From positions 124,001-188,000 of the forward strand of contig NZ_RKMH01000008.1 in assembly GCF_003797185.1 (NCBI RefSeq): 64,000 nt of DNA. The letters are read 5' to 3'. A program made the translations under genes and the position numbers. A model generated the notes under the pieces. That model searched no databases. It saw only the letters and a list, made by a program, of their open reading frames with translations, and was not told the origin of the DNA. Of this stretch, positions 43,350 through 54,648 are shown piece after piece. How positions within the stretch are numbered: position 1 is the first letter of the stretch; each line of letters begins with the position of its first letter. This DNA is from Gordonia oryzae. GTDB taxonomy: Bacteria > Actinomycetota > Actinomycetes > Mycobacteriales > Mycobacteriaceae.

Positions 43350-44492
43350 TCAGGCCGTGAAAGCCTGAGCCACCGTCTCCTCATCGAGGCCGTAATCGGA
43401 TAACCGGTAGGTGTGACGGGGTGCTCGCGCCCCCGAACGGCTTTCCTCGTCGAGCACCCGCATCGCCGCTCGCGCCGCGTCGGACACCGAAGTCCCCAAT
43501 GCCGCATACACGCGGTCGACGACGCCGAACGGGTCTGCCCGCAATTCGTCGAACTCGACATCGACAAACTGTGCGGAATCGTATCGCTCTCGGGCACTAG
43601 AGAATTCACGCAGGCCACGCGACCACAGTTCGAGCTGTGCGGCACCGATCCGCTCGCCGACGAAGGTCGTCGACCACCCCGGGGTGGCATGTTCGGCGAG
43701 GCTGCACATGGAGGCGATGATCGTTTCCGGCGCACGATGCGTCTGAATCACCAGCGCATCGGGATAGGTGGACATCAGCGCATCCAAGGCAAACAGGTGG
43801 CTGGGATTCTTCAGTACCCAGCGTTTCTCGGGGTCGTTGGAGCCGATGAGCGCCAAGTTGCGTTTGTGTCGCGCGTACGCCGGCGTCCAGTCCTGGCCGG
43901 CGAGCCAGCGCGAGTAGGTGGGCAGGTACGCCAGTGACTCGTAGGAGATCGACATCATGCTCTGCCGCAACAACTGCCAGCATTCCTCGACCTCGGCCGC
44001 ATCCATGTAGTGCAGTCCCAGGAACTCCGGGTTCTCCACATGGTGTTGCGCGAAGCCCGCATCGATCCGCGTGAACACCGGATTGTCCGACCATGTCTCA
44101 CGCGGCGGGCGTGGCTGGGGGACCTCGCACAACCACATCTCCAGGCCCTGATGGGCAGGATCTGCGGTGAGCAGCCGATGCAGTGCGGTGGTCCCGGTGC
44201 GCGGCAATCCGGTGACGAAAATCGGCCGGGTGATCGGCACGTCGACATAGCCGGGGTTGGCCTTCCACGACGCCTCGCTGCGCAGACGTGCCACCAGCGC
44301 CCCTTTGAGGAAGTAGCGGAACATCTTGCTGCCGAGTTCGGTGAGCCCGGCCTCTTCGGCGTAGGAGCCGAGCAGGATCGCCAGCGCCTCCCGGTACCCG
44401 TCGTCACCGAAATCGTCCAGACCAGTCGCCCGCATCGCTGATTCGTGGAGGTCGTCGACGGTGCCCACCGTCGTCAACGTCGATTTAGTCAT
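43350..44492 (-). CDS. sulfotransferase family protein
   Basis: The 380-residue protein has the PAPS 5'-phosphosulfate loop TGLPRTGTT and a later 3'-phosphate region (IQTHRAPETIIASMCSL), the plan of the bacterial sulfotransferase family. It corresponds to Rv3529c, in the KstR regulon of mycobacteria. The acceptor is unknown: a sterol or lipid is plausible but unproven. Start: ATG 44492 or GTG 44501, both overlapping the SDR stop. It is the last gene of the hsaA operon. Confidence 0.8.
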   Translation of the reverse strand: MTKSTLTTVGTVDDLHESAMRATGLDDFGDDGYREALAILLGSYAEEAGLTELGSKMFRYFLKGALVARLRSEASWKANPGYVDVPITRPIFVTGLPRTGTTALHRLLTADPAHQGLEMWLCEVPQPRPPRETWSDNPVFTRIDAGFAQHHVENPEFLGLHYMDAAEVEECWQLLRQSMMSISYESLAYLPTYSRWLAGQDWTPAYARHKRNLALIGSNDPEKRWVLKNPSHLFALDALMSTYPDALVIQTHRAPETIIASMCSLAEHATPGWSTTFVGERIGAAQLELWSRGLREFSSARERYDSAQFVDVEFDELRADPFGVVDRVYAALGTSVSDAARAAMRVLDEESRSGARAPRHTYRLSDYGLDEETVAQAFTA

Positions 44493-45261
44493 GGTATTCA
44501 CCGCAATTCACATCGAGGGTGTGACCGGTGATGGCGCGTGCCATCGGCGAGGCGAGGAAGACCACGGCGTCGGCGATCTCATCCGGCTCGGGTAGCCGAT
44601 GTAGATCAGAGTGGGCCGCCGTCTGCTCGTATACCTGTTCGGCAGTGATGCCGTACTTCTTGGCCACCTCCCCGAAGTACCACTTGAGCTGGTCGTCCCA
44701 AATGTAGCCGGGTGCCACCGAGTTGATCCGAATACCCTTGTCCCCCAACTCGGTGGCCAGTGTCTGCGACATAGCGAGCATCGCCGACTTCGCCAGCTTG
44801 TAACTGCCGTACCGGGGCTCGGAATGACGGATCACCATCGAGTTGATGTTGACGATCGACCCACCCCTCTCGGCGAGTGAATCGGTGAATGCCTTGACCA
44901 CGCGCAGAGTCCCGAGAACGGTCAGGTTCAGGCTCGCGGTGATCTGGTCGAAGTCGGTGCGGGCCAGTGGTTTCATCGATGGCAACGCGAAAGCGTTATT
45001 CACCAGTACGTCGACACCACCGAACTCACCGACCGCGGCGCTCACCAGTGCGTCGACGTCGTCGTCGTCGGTGATGTCGGTCGGCACGACGAGCGTGGGC
45101 GCGTCGAGTTCAGCGGCCACCTCCTTGAGCCGGGATTCAGTCCGAGCGGCGAGGACCACACTCGCACCGGCGGCCGCGGCCCGAAGACAGATCGACCGTC
45201 CGAGCCCTGGCCCGACACCCGACACGACGACAACCTTGCCGGCGAGTAGCCCGTCACTCAT
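44485..45261 (-). CDS. short-chain dehydrogenase/reductase (Rv3530c type)
   Basis: The 258-residue protein is a classical SDR: SGVGPGLGRS cofactor loop, NNAF in place of NNAG, and YGSYKLAKSA with the catalytic Tyr-x-x-x-Lys. Its ATG overlaps the DUF1214 stop (ATGA). It corresponds to Rv3530c of the steroid region. It would oxidise or reduce a hydroxy/keto group on a steroid intermediate (inference). Confidence 0.83.
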   Translation of the reverse strand: MSDGLLAGKVVVVSGVGPGLGRSICLRAAAAGASVVLAARTESRLKEVAAELDAPTLVVPTDITDDDDVDALVSAAVGEFGGVDVLVNNAFALPSMKPLARTDFDQITASLNLTVLGTLRVVKAFTDSLAERGGSIVNINSMVIRHSEPRYGSYKLAKSAMLAMSQTLATELGDKGIRINSVAPGYIWDDQLKWYFGEVAKKYGITAEQVYEQTAAHSDLHRLPEPDEIADAVVFLASPMARAITGHTLDVNCGEYHD

Positions 45262-46457
45262 GCGAGCATCCTTCCGGCAAAGCCTCGCTGCCGCTGCGCT
45301 ATTCGCTGGGCCCAGGCGTCTGCATCGACCCGGTTGTGGTCGGGATACGGTAGATGCGCCATCACGTCGCCGACGTCGATGACCTGTGCCGTCGGGCCCT
45401 GTTCTCCGGTGATCGGACGTTCGGTCCGCTGCCAGCGGAACTGCATGATCCCGCGTTCGCGCCCGGTGGTCTCGATCCAGTTGGTGATGTGCGGATCGGT
45501 ATGGGAGATCACCATGCGGATCATGCCATCGGGATCGACCTGCGCCTGAGCAGAATTCAGGCTCGTCTGATGATGGACGTAGTCCAGTGAGATGTACCAG
45601 AGGCTGCCGAGCTGGAATCCCTGATAGGGCGCCTCGGACTTCGGGACGGTGACGAGGATCGCCTCGTCGGGGGCGAGACGATAGTGGCCAACCGACGAGA
45701 ACTGGGTCGCCAGCCCACCGGGGGTCAGCCGCGGCGGGGTAAAGGTGTTCACCGGTTCGTCGAGGTAGAACCACCGAGGAAAGTTGAACCAGGTGTTGAT
45801 GCGCGCGGTCAACATCTTGGCCGCAGTCCGGTAGCGACGGATGACCCGTTCGAGATCCGGTTCGGTGGGCGCGGTTCCGCTGGTGTCAACGCGTTCGATG
45901 GCGATGGTGCCCTTGCGCTGGGCCCAGTCGGTGTAGACCTCACGCACCGATAGAGTGGTGGCGCCGTCGGGGAGGACGAACTCGTCCGCGCCGCCCGGGG
46001 CGCTGCCCGCGGGGCGGAAGACGATCTCGAAGGCGCCGTCGTCGGCGATGGTAATACGCCTGTCGTCGAAGGCGTCGTCGCCGCCCGGTACCGCATCGGG
46101 AGTGTAATCCCCGCGCAGCACTTGGAAACTCAGGTCAGCGGTGGTACCTCGCCGACCCCACACCCGGTAGGTGCCGGTGGGGTCGATGTCGGCGTGGTAG
46201 TAGAGGGTGTCGGGGTTGTCCAGGCCCATCTTGGTGTATGGTCCGGTCGAGGCGACGAACACCGGGTGGGTGAGGTTGCGAGTACGAACCAGGTGACCGA
46301 TCGCCGAGATACTGCCGGCGAGATAGTCGAGCCCCTCGGCCAAATCCTGTTCGCTGCTCACGAATTCCGCTGAGCGGATCAGCTTCTCGGCCTCGGCGAT
46401 GGCATCAGTGAACGGCTTGGTGGCCTGTTGGGTGATGTTGATACTCGGTGCGCTCAT
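45258..46457 (-). CDS. DUF1214-containing protein (Rv3531c type)
   Basis: The 399-residue protein contains a DUF1214-like C-terminal part (LGSLWYISLDYVHHQTSLN, with conserved HTDPHITNWIETTG). Function is unknown. The ATG at 46457 overlaps the hsaB stop (ATGA). It corresponds to Rv3531c, a member of the mycobacterial steroid region. The upstream long open frame on this strand lies inside hsaB and was ignored. Confidence 0.75.
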   Translation of the reverse strand: MSAPSINITQQATKPFTDAIAEAEKLIRSAEFVSSEQDLAEGLDYLAGSISAIGHLVRTRNLTHPVFVASTGPYTKMGLDNPDTLYYHADIDPTGTYRVWGRRGTTADLSFQVLRGDYTPDAVPGGDDAFDDRRITIADDGAFEIVFRPAGSAPGGADEFVLPDGATTLSVREVYTDWAQRKGTIAIERVDTSGTAPTEPDLERVIRRYRTAAKMLTARINTWFNFPRWFYLDEPVNTFTPPRLTPGGLATQFSSVGHYRLAPDEAILVTVPKSEAPYQGFQLGSLWYISLDYVHHQTSLNSAQAQVDPDGMIRMVISHTDPHITNWIETTGRERGIMQFRWQRTERPITGEQGPTAQVIDVGDVMAHLPYPDHNRVDADAWAQRIAQRQRGFAGRMLA

Positions 46458-47029
46458 AGCCACGTGTCTCCTCCGGTCCAGGTCAGGAAGTGCTCTAGTT
46501 CGGCCTGCACCGGAGTCACGCGCGGGTGCTCGGTGGACAGATACCCACCGCGGTAGAACAGTAAAGGCTTGTCCTGCAGCACTTCTCCCAGCGTTTGAGC
46601 GCGGCCGATCACGATGTGGTGATCCCCTCCGTCGGCAACCTGCTCGATGGTGCACTCCACCCAGGTCAGGCAGTGCCGGATAACCGGCAGCCCCGCAGGC
46701 GAGGGATCCCAGACGACGCCGGAAAACTTGTCCTCGCGCGGCGCACCGAAGTTCGCGCTCACGTCCTGCTGACGATTCGAGAGCACATTGACGCAAAAGG
46801 CACCGCGCTGCTCGATCACCGACCACGTTCGTGAGGTCTTCTGCGGACAGAACAGCACCAGTGGCGGGTCGAGGGACAGCGCGGCGAACGACTGACAGGC
46901 AAACCCGACCGGCTGGTCGTCGGCGTTGAGCGTAGTGATCACGGTGACGCCGGTGCAGAACTGCCCCATCGCGGTCCGGAATTGCCGGGAGTCGAAATCG
47001 GCGGAGCCATAGGGGGTGTGGGCGCTCAT
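46454..47029 (-). CDS. hsaB: flavin reductase component of 3-HSA hydroxylase, HsaB
   Basis: HsaB reduces FMN with NADH for HsaA. The 191-residue protein has the flavin-reductase-like split barrel (MGQFCTGVTVITTLNAD; CQSFAALSLDPPLVLFCP). It starts 17 bases after hsaC. In mycobacteria hsaB closes the hsaADCB set. Confidence 0.9.
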   Translation of the reverse strand: MSAHTPYGSADFDSRQFRTAMGQFCTGVTVITTLNADDQPVGFACQSFAALSLDPPLVLFCPQKTSRTWSVIEQRGAFCVNVLSNRQQDVSANFGAPREDKFSGVVWDPSPAGLPVIRHCLTWVECTIEQVADGGDHHIVIGRAQTLGEVLQDKPLLFYRGGYLSTEHPRVTPVQAELEHFLTWTGGDTWL

Positions 47030-47046
47030 GGCAGACTCACCGCTAC

Positions 47047-49217
<2,171 letters not shown>

Positions 49218-49297
49218 CCCTGTTTTCTTCACTGTGTGTCTTGTGGTGTGCTCGTTCCCCAACCAGCACCGGCATCACGTGTAACCACTTCCAAGAC

Positions 49298-49311
49298 TAG
49301 AACACGTTCTC
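49298..49311. promoter_or_regulatory. KstR-like operator upstream of hsaA
   Basis: TAGAACACGTTCTC has the KstR core AACnnGTT and the 5' T, and fails only the last A (13 of 14 constrained spacing). The central GAACACGTTC is perfectly palindromic. It lies 81 bases before the chosen hsaA start. Confidence 0.6.
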
Positions 49312-49390
49312 ATTTATGTCGAGTACTGGGGCTTTGTGCCCATTTCCTGCCCGTATCCGGTTCCGCCGGCCGCGACCCGCTACTAGTTTT

Positions 49391-49404
49391 TGTAACATGT
49401 TCTA
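49391..49404. promoter_or_regulatory. KstR operator upstream of kshA
   Basis: TGTAACATGTTCTA matches TnnAACnnGTTnnA at all fixed positions, 50 bases before the kshA start. With the site at 49298 it brackets the divergent hsaA/kshA promoter region. Confidence 0.7.
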
Positions 49405-49454
49405 GTATTGTCCGTATGCGATTCGCATGAAGCGCCACGATGGGAGAGATCCGA

Positions 49455-50669
49455 ATGGCTGTGAGCACAGGCACCCCGACCGCAACCTCGCCCGCCGATG
49501 CGGCCGATTCGGGCGTGCGGGAGATCGACACCGGCACCCCACCGACCCGCTTCGCCCGCGGATGGCACTGCCTGGGCCTGGTGGGCGAGTTCGCCGACGG
49601 CACCCCGCACTCGGTGCAGATCTTCGGCACCAAGCTCGTCGTCTGGACCGACACGTCGGGACAGATTCAGGTGCTCGACGCCTACTGCCGACACATGGGT
49701 GGCGACCTGTCACAGGGCAGCGTCAAGGGCGACAACGTGGCCTGCCCCTTCCATGGCTGGCTGTGGAAGGGCAACGGACGCTGTGCCGGTGTTCCCTACG
49801 CCAAGCGCAACCCGAAGCTTGCCAAGACCCGGACGTGGCCGAGCATGGTTCGCAACGGGCAGGTGTTCGTCTACAACGACCCGGAAGGCAATCCTCCCCC
49901 CGAGGACATCATCATCCCGGAGCTGTCGGAGGTCGACAGTGACCAGTGGACCGCGTGGACGTGGAATCGGATCGTGATCGAGGGTTCCCACTGCCGCGAG
50001 ATCATCGACAACGTCGTCGACATGGCGCACTTCTTCTACGTGCACTTCGCACTCCCCGACTACTTCAAGAACGTCTTCGAGGGCGAGACCGCCGCGCAGT
50101 ACATGAATTCCCATGGGCGCCCTGATATCTCGTTGGGAACCGCTTACGGCGACACCCGCCTGGAGTCGATCGCGGCATATTACGGACCCTCGTACATGCT
50201 GAATCCGATGGTGCAGTACTACGGCGGCTACGCCGTCGAGACGATCCTCACCAACTGCCACTACCCCATCGACGCCGATTCGTTCGTCCTCATGTACGGC
50301 GTGATGGCCAAGATCCCCGAGGGCCTCTCACCCGAACAGGCCGAGAAGATGGCCCAGAAGATCACCGCGGGCATCGAGGTCGGATTCCTGCAGGACGTCG
50401 AGATCTGGAAGCACAAGACGCGCATCGATAATCCACTCCTCGTCGAGGAGGACGGACCGGTCTATCAGCTGCGTCGCTGGTACGAGCAGTTCTACGTCGA
50501 CAAGGCCGATGTCACCGAAGAGATGACCCAACGCTTCGAGTACGAGATCGACACCACCAAGGCCGTCGAGAACTGGAACATCGAGGTGCAGGAGAACATT
50601 CGTCGCCGCGAGGAACTCGAGGCGCAACAGGCCGACTCGTCCGCCGAGACGACCGAGTCGCGGGTCTGA
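49455..50669 (+). CDS. kshA: 3-ketosteroid 9-alpha-hydroxylase oxygenase KshA
   Basis: KshA hydroxylates C9 of 3-ketosteroids, which with KstD breaks ring B. The 404-residue protein has the Rieske motif C78-x-H80 ... C97-x2-H100 and mononuclear iron ligands in the DNVVDMAHFFYVH region (His192, His197). I chose the ATG at 49455, preceded by GGGAGAG. The reductase KshB is not in this window. It is divergent from hsaA. Confidence 0.93.
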   Translation: MAVSTGTPTATSPADAADSGVREIDTGTPPTRFARGWHCLGLVGEFADGTPHSVQIFGTKLVVWTDTSGQIQVLDAYCRHMGGDLSQGSVKGDNVACPFHGWLWKGNGRCAGVPYAKRNPKLAKTRTWPSMVRNGQVFVYNDPEGNPPPEDIIIPELSEVDSDQWTAWTWNRIVIEGSHCREIIDNVVDMAHFFYVHFALPDYFKNVFEGETAAQYMNSHGRPDISLGTAYGDTRLESIAAYYGPSYMLNPMVQYYGGYAVETILTNCHYPIDADSFVLMYGVMAKIPEGLSPEQAEKMAQKITAGIEVGFLQDVEIWKHKTRIDNPLLVEEDGPVYQLRRWYEQFYVDKADVTEEMTQRFEYEIDTTKAVENWNIEVQENIRRREELEAQQADSSAETTESRV

Positions 50670-50673
50670 ACCG

Positions 50674-51036
50674 GTGACCCGCGCGGGCTGGGCAAAGGCG
50701 CCCGACCACACCGACGACCCGCAGCTCCTCGCCCGGGTTCACCAGGCCACCGCCCGCGACCGCGACCACTACCTGCGCGGCGGTATGACGGAGATCGAAT
50801 GCCGCTCCTGCCACGCCTGCGTGATGGTCAAGAAGACCAGTCCGCACCACACCAGCGTGCAATGGAACCCCAGCGCCCGGGCGCGCTGCGACGAACTGGA
50901 GGAGATCCGGCGAATCGGCGGCAACCCGGCGATGATGCGGACCTGTCCGCGGCTCTCGGCGAGTATCGATCACGGTGTCGCCGAAGGGATCATCCCGGCG
51001 CAGTCTCCCGAGGCCGACCCCGACGGATACTGGTGA
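50674..51036 (+). CDS. small cysteine-rich protein downstream of KshA (Rv3527-like)
   Basis: The 120-residue protein starts five bases after kshA (GTG 50674) and contains CRSCHAC and a later Cys (MRTCPRLS), a possible metal or redox site. It matches the position of Rv3527, the neighbour of kshA in M. tuberculosis. Function is unknown; an accessory role for KshA is inferred from coupling. Its end overlaps the next minus-strand gene by 47 bases. Confidence 0.7.
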   Translation: MTRAGWAKAPDHTDDPQLLARVHQATARDRDHYLRGGMTEIECRSCHACVMVKKTSPHHTSVQWNPSARARCDELEEIRRIGGNPAMMRTCPRLSASIDHGVAEGIIPAQSPEADPDGYW

Positions 51037-51526
51037 GCGGTGCGAGCACCACGCTCGCCACCGCGAGGATCGCGGTGGCGATCAGACCCCACGCCGGCGA
51101 CAACAGCGGGCCCGGCGTCTGGATGGCGTCATTGACGGCGGCATCGAACAGGTGTCCCGCCGGGTCGGCGATCACCATCGCGGCCACGACGATCGTCGCC
51201 ACCCCCGCCGCCGTGATCACCGCCGACACGACGAGCACACCGATGGGGTTGCGGCGAAACGGTTTCCACCAACCCAGCAACGCCGCCAGGGCGATGATGA
51301 TGCCGAATACAAGAGTGAGCAACGCCGGGCGTTCGGTGTGGGCGGAGAAGGCCACCTCAACGTCGGCGGTCGCGGCTGCTCGGGCGCTGACCCCCCCGAG
51401 CCCGCTCACCTGAAGTTGTGCCCCCTGATCGGAAGCACCCCAGCTGGCCTGCGCACAGCCCACAATCGCCAGACCCACGACCACCAACGCCGGCCACAGC
51501 AACGGCCGAATCCTCTCAACGCTCAC
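50990..51526 (-). CDS. small membrane protein next to a TDT transporter
   Basis: The 178-residue protein (GTG 51526) has three to four hydrophobic segments (LLWPALVVVGLAIVG, LTLVFGIIIALAALLGW, VLVVSAVITAAGVATIVVAAMV and a C-terminal helix). Its start overlaps the TDT stop as GTGA. No family is recognised; it may be an auxiliary subunit of the transporter. Confidence 0.65.
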   Translation of the reverse strand: MSVERIRPLLWPALVVVGLAIVGCAQASWGASDQGAQLQVSGLGGVSARAAATADVEVAFSAHTERPALLTLVFGIIIALAALLGWWKPFRRNPIGVLVVSAVITAAGVATIVVAAMVIADPAGHLFDAAVNDAIQTPGPLLSPAWGLIATAILAVASVVLAPLTSIRRGRPRETAPG

Positions 51527-52662
51527 CGTCCCAGCGTGCCACGCACCTTTGCGGGGGCGATGAGCAAGGATCCGTCGACGATCCCGGCGACGGTACCGGC
51601 CGCAACGATCCCCCAGGCCAGGAGCAGGGCGGCGAATCCGATACCTGCGACCACTGCGAATTCCGTGTGCCCGGTGGTCGCCGCCACTGCCGACGACCCG
51701 GTCACGAAGGTACCCAACGGGAAGGTGAACGACCACCAGGTCAGACCGAACGGCAGGCCGCGGCGCACCGACCACACGGTGATGAGGGTGGCGACGACGA
51801 TCCAGATCACCGCCGCGGCCCATACCGTCAGCGCGTAGCCGTAGGCGAGGGCGCCGAGGACTCCGGCGGTGACTGCTCCGGTCACCCCGGTCGCGACGTG
51901 CGTGAGCAGACACGCCGCGGTCACCGATTGTCCAAGCGGGCCGAGAACGATCCACCACGTCGGCGCCAGACCGGTGGGCCCCGGCCCCCGCGTCACCAGG
52001 GAACCGACCACCGAGACCACGATCGGCACGGCGAGAACCAACGAGAACACGAAGGCCGCGAGCCCGATGACCAGCAGTGCGCGGCGGGCACCGGGCTCGT
52101 CGAATGCCTCGGCGAGTACCGCGGCCGCCGATGCCGACACCATCGGCGGGACCACCGACATCAGCCAACCCCCGAACGGTTCCGGCCGGTTCTGTTTCGG
52201 CCCGTCGGGTACTGCGGGGTCGCCCGCTCGGCCGAGGAGGTGGCGGGCGGGGATCAGCAGTGCCGTCGCGACTCCGCCGAGCGTGCCGAGGGTGAAGCAC
52301 ACGATGTCGACGGCGAGCGCGGCGGTCGACCCGATCACATGGACGCCGGCCACCAGGGTCGACGTGCCGACGGTCAGCGTCGCCATCGGCACAGCACCGT
52401 AGAAGTGCGCGATCATCGGATGCCGCAGATGAGCACGCGCGGCATCGCGGTGGCGACGCCAGTGCATGACGGTCGCGGCGATCACCCCGATGTAGACGAG
52501 GCACGCGAGTAACCAGAACACGACCGACAGCACGGTCAGCGCCGCGCCGGACCCAAGCCCGTGCGCGGCTACGGCCAGAATGCCTGTGCCCATCACCGTC
52601 GCGAACCAGTTCGGCGGCACGTGGGCGAAGTGGGTCCGGACCGGTGGTTCGCGCAACGTCAT
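51523..52662 (-). CDS. TDT/SLAC1-family membrane transporter
   Basis: The 379-residue protein has about ten membrane helices and starts with HFAHVPPNWFATVMGTGILA, the pattern of the tellurite-resistance/dicarboxylate and sulfite-efflux (TehA/SLAC1) family. The substrate is an anion such as sulfite or a C4-dicarboxylate, not decidable here. It is divergent from a LysR gene with a perfect 8-base inverted repeat between, so the LysR protein probably controls it. Confidence 0.78.
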   Translation of the reverse strand: MTLREPPVRTHFAHVPPNWFATVMGTGILAVAAHGLGSGAALTVLSVVFWLLACLVYIGVIAATVMHWRRHRDAARAHLRHPMIAHFYGAVPMATLTVGTSTLVAGVHVIGSTAALAVDIVCFTLGTLGGVATALLIPARHLLGRAGDPAVPDGPKQNRPEPFGGWLMSVVPPMVSASAAAVLAEAFDEPGARRALLVIGLAAFVFSLVLAVPIVVSVVGSLVTRGPGPTGLAPTWWIVLGPLGQSVTAACLLTHVATGVTGAVTAGVLGALAYGYALTVWAAAVIWIVVATLITVWSVRRGLPFGLTWWSFTFPLGTFVTGSSAVAATTGHTEFAVVAGIGFAALLLAWGIVAAGTVAGIVDGSLLIAPAKVRGTLGR

Positions 52663-52717
52663 GCACCTACGGTCGCCGATCGACGTCGCGGCCGGTAGAC
52701 GGCGATTACCTGCAAGA

Positions 52718-52738
52718 GTTACAACTAATGGTTGTAAC
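52718..52738. promoter_or_regulatory. LysR-type operator between the TDT gene and lysR
   Basis: GTTACAAC, five bases, GTTGTAAC is a perfect inverted repeat in the divergent promoter region and contains the T-n11-A pattern of LysR boxes. The neighbour LysR regulator is the likely binder. Confidence 0.6.
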
Positions 52739-52761
52739 CTGGGAGAGTGTTGAGCCCGCGC

Positions 52762-53682
52762 ATGCCCGACCTGCCCTCGCTGGAGACACTTCTCGCAGTG
52801 GTCACCAGCGGCAGCCTCAACGCCGCCGCGGGCGAGTTGGGGATCAGCCAGCAGGCCGTGTCGGCGCGGATGCGGGCATTGGAGGCCACGCTCGGGATCT
52901 CGCTACTGACCCGCTCCCCCACCGGCACCGCTCCCACCGAGGCCGGAATCCTGGTGTCGGAGTGGGCCGATCGGCTTCTCGGCCTGGCCTCCGAATTCGA
53001 CACCGGGCTCGCCGCACTGCGTAACGAACGACGCGACGAGCTGCGTCTGGCCGCCAGTCTGACGGTCGCCGAACATCTCCTTCCGCAATGGTTGGTGTCG
53101 TTCGGGCAGAGCGTCGAGCACGCACCCACGGTGTCATTCACGGCAACGAACTCCGAGCACGCCTGCGCATTGGTTCGGTCCGGCGACGTCGAACTCGGCT
53201 TCGTCGAGGGCCCACAGGTCGCACCCGGGGTACGAAGTAGCGTCGTCGCCTACGACACCCTGGTGCTCGTCGTTCCGCCCGAACACCCGTGGGCTCGTCG
53301 ACGGACGGCGGTGAGTGCCGACGAGTTGGCCCACACCCCGCTGGTGACCCGCGAATCCGGTTCCGGGACAAAACTCTTTCTGGACACCATGCTGGCCGAA
53401 GCCCTCGGACCCGCCGCCTCCCGCGCGCAACCGGTGCTCGAGCTGTCGACGACGGCGGCGATCCGCTCGGCGGTCGTCGCCGGCGCTGGACCGGCAGTTG
53501 TATCCGATCTGTCGGTACGCGACGACCTGGGTCGCCGGCTGATCGCCGTGCCGGTGTCCGGGCTCGATCTGCGCCGCGCCCTGCGGGCGGTGTGGATCGG
53601 TGGCGACGAACCGCGGGCCGGTGCGGCACGCGACTTCCTCACGCACGTCACGAGATCGGCAGGTCGGCCGCGACACCGATGA
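52762..53682 (+). CDS. LysR-family transcriptional regulator
   Basis: The 306-residue protein has a LysR HTH (SLETLLAVVTSGSLNAAAGELGISQQAVSARMRALE) and a substrate-binding domain (LVLVVPPEHPWARR). The ATG at 52762 fits. It is divergent from the TDT transporter. The inducer is unknown. Confidence 0.84.
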   Translation: MPDLPSLETLLAVVTSGSLNAAAGELGISQQAVSARMRALEATLGISLLTRSPTGTAPTEAGILVSEWADRLLGLASEFDTGLAALRNERRDELRLAASLTVAEHLLPQWLVSFGQSVEHAPTVSFTATNSEHACALVRSGDVELGFVEGPQVAPGVRSSVVAYDTLVLVVPPEHPWARRRTAVSADELAHTPLVTRESGSGTKLFLDTMLAEALGPAASRAQPVLELSTTAAIRSAVVAGAGPAVVSDLSVRDDLGRRLIAVPVSGLDLRRALRAVWIGGDEPRAGAARDFLTHVTRSAGRPRHR

Positions 53683-53760
53683 GTTTCGACGAGGATGGAG
53701 GTCTCACCTTTGTGACGCCAACCGTCTGTCACCAATCGTCATCGGAAGCAGGAGTTCACC

Positions 53761-54564
53761 ATGACCGCATATTCCGCCCCCGCGGGCGCACCAATCTGGT
53801 TCGACCTGATGAGCAGCGAGCCGGCGAAGGCCGCCGACTTCTACCAGGCCCTCTTCGGTTGGGAGGTCGAAGGCCCACCGCGCGAGGAGTTCGGCGGCTA
53901 TCAGAACTTCACCCTGCACGGCAAACGCGTCGCCGGGCTCAGTCCGTACATGGCCGAAGGCGGTGGCCCGTCTGACATCTGGTCGCTCTACCTGCGTACC
54001 GATGACCCGGAATCCACCGTCGAGAAGGTCGTAGCCGCGGGAGGCGAGATCATGGTGCCGCCCATGGCAGTCGGCGAGGAGGGCACAATGGTGGTCACCG
54101 TAGACAACGCCGGAGCCGTCATCGGGTTCTGGAAGCCCAACCAGCATCACGGTTTCACCGAGTGGGGTGTGCACGGAGCGCCTTACTGGTTCGAACTCGC
54201 CACCCGCGACTACCCGGCATCACTGGCGTTCTACACCGAAACCGTCGGCGCCCGCGCCGACGCCGTCATCGACAACACCGGTCAGGAGGTTGCCCCCGGC
54301 AGGCCTCTGCGCTACTCGCAGCTGTTCTTCGGGGAGAGCGCTTATGCCGGCGTCATGGACTCCACCGGCCTGTTCGGTGACGCCCCGTCGTTCTGGCAGA
54401 TCTACATCTGTGTCGACGACGTCGCCGCGACCGCCGCACAGGCCGAAGGTCTCGGCGGCGAGATCGTCATGCCCGGTGAGGACACCCCGTACGGCACCCT
54501 CGCCGTCATCAAGGACCCGTTTGGCGCGATGATCTGCCTGGGCCATCCGCCGGCCGGGATGTAG
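53761..54564 (+). CDS. VOC-family (glyoxalase fold) two-domain protein
   Basis: The 267-residue protein holds two VOC domains (about 10-125 and 140-260), each starting with a W-F-(D/E)-L strand followed by a helix with FY (KAADFYQALFGWE; PASLAFYTETVGA) and ending in an F/W-x-P strand. Such proteins are small-molecule hydroxylases or lyases/resistance proteins; no ligand set is clear. AGGAG precedes the ATG at good spacing. It ends before a hairpin. Confidence 0.78.
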   Translation: MTAYSAPAGAPIWFDLMSSEPAKAADFYQALFGWEVEGPPREEFGGYQNFTLHGKRVAGLSPYMAEGGGPSDIWSLYLRTDDPESTVEKVVAAGGEIMVPPMAVGEEGTMVVTVDNAGAVIGFWKPNQHHGFTEWGVHGAPYWFELATRDYPASLAFYTETVGARADAVIDNTGQEVAPGRPLRYSQLFFGESAYAGVMDSTGLFGDAPSFWQIYICVDDVAATAAQAEGLGGEIVMPGEDTPYGTLAVIKDPFGAMICLGHPPAGM

Positions 54565-54592
54565 GCGGCGGATCGGGCGGCACCTCCCCGGT

Positions 54593-54648
54593 GCGGCCTG
54601 AACTGGTGAACGCGCGAGCAATCACCGCGCCTCGGGGGTTCAGGCCGC
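54593..54648 (+). terminator. hairpin after the VOC gene
   Basis: Arms GCGGCCTGAAC (54593-54603) and GTTCAGGCCGC (54638-54648) pair perfectly; an inner GGTGA/TCACC pair (54605-54609, 54622-54626) stiffens it. It begins 28 bases after the VOC stop. There is no U-run. Confidence 0.6.
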
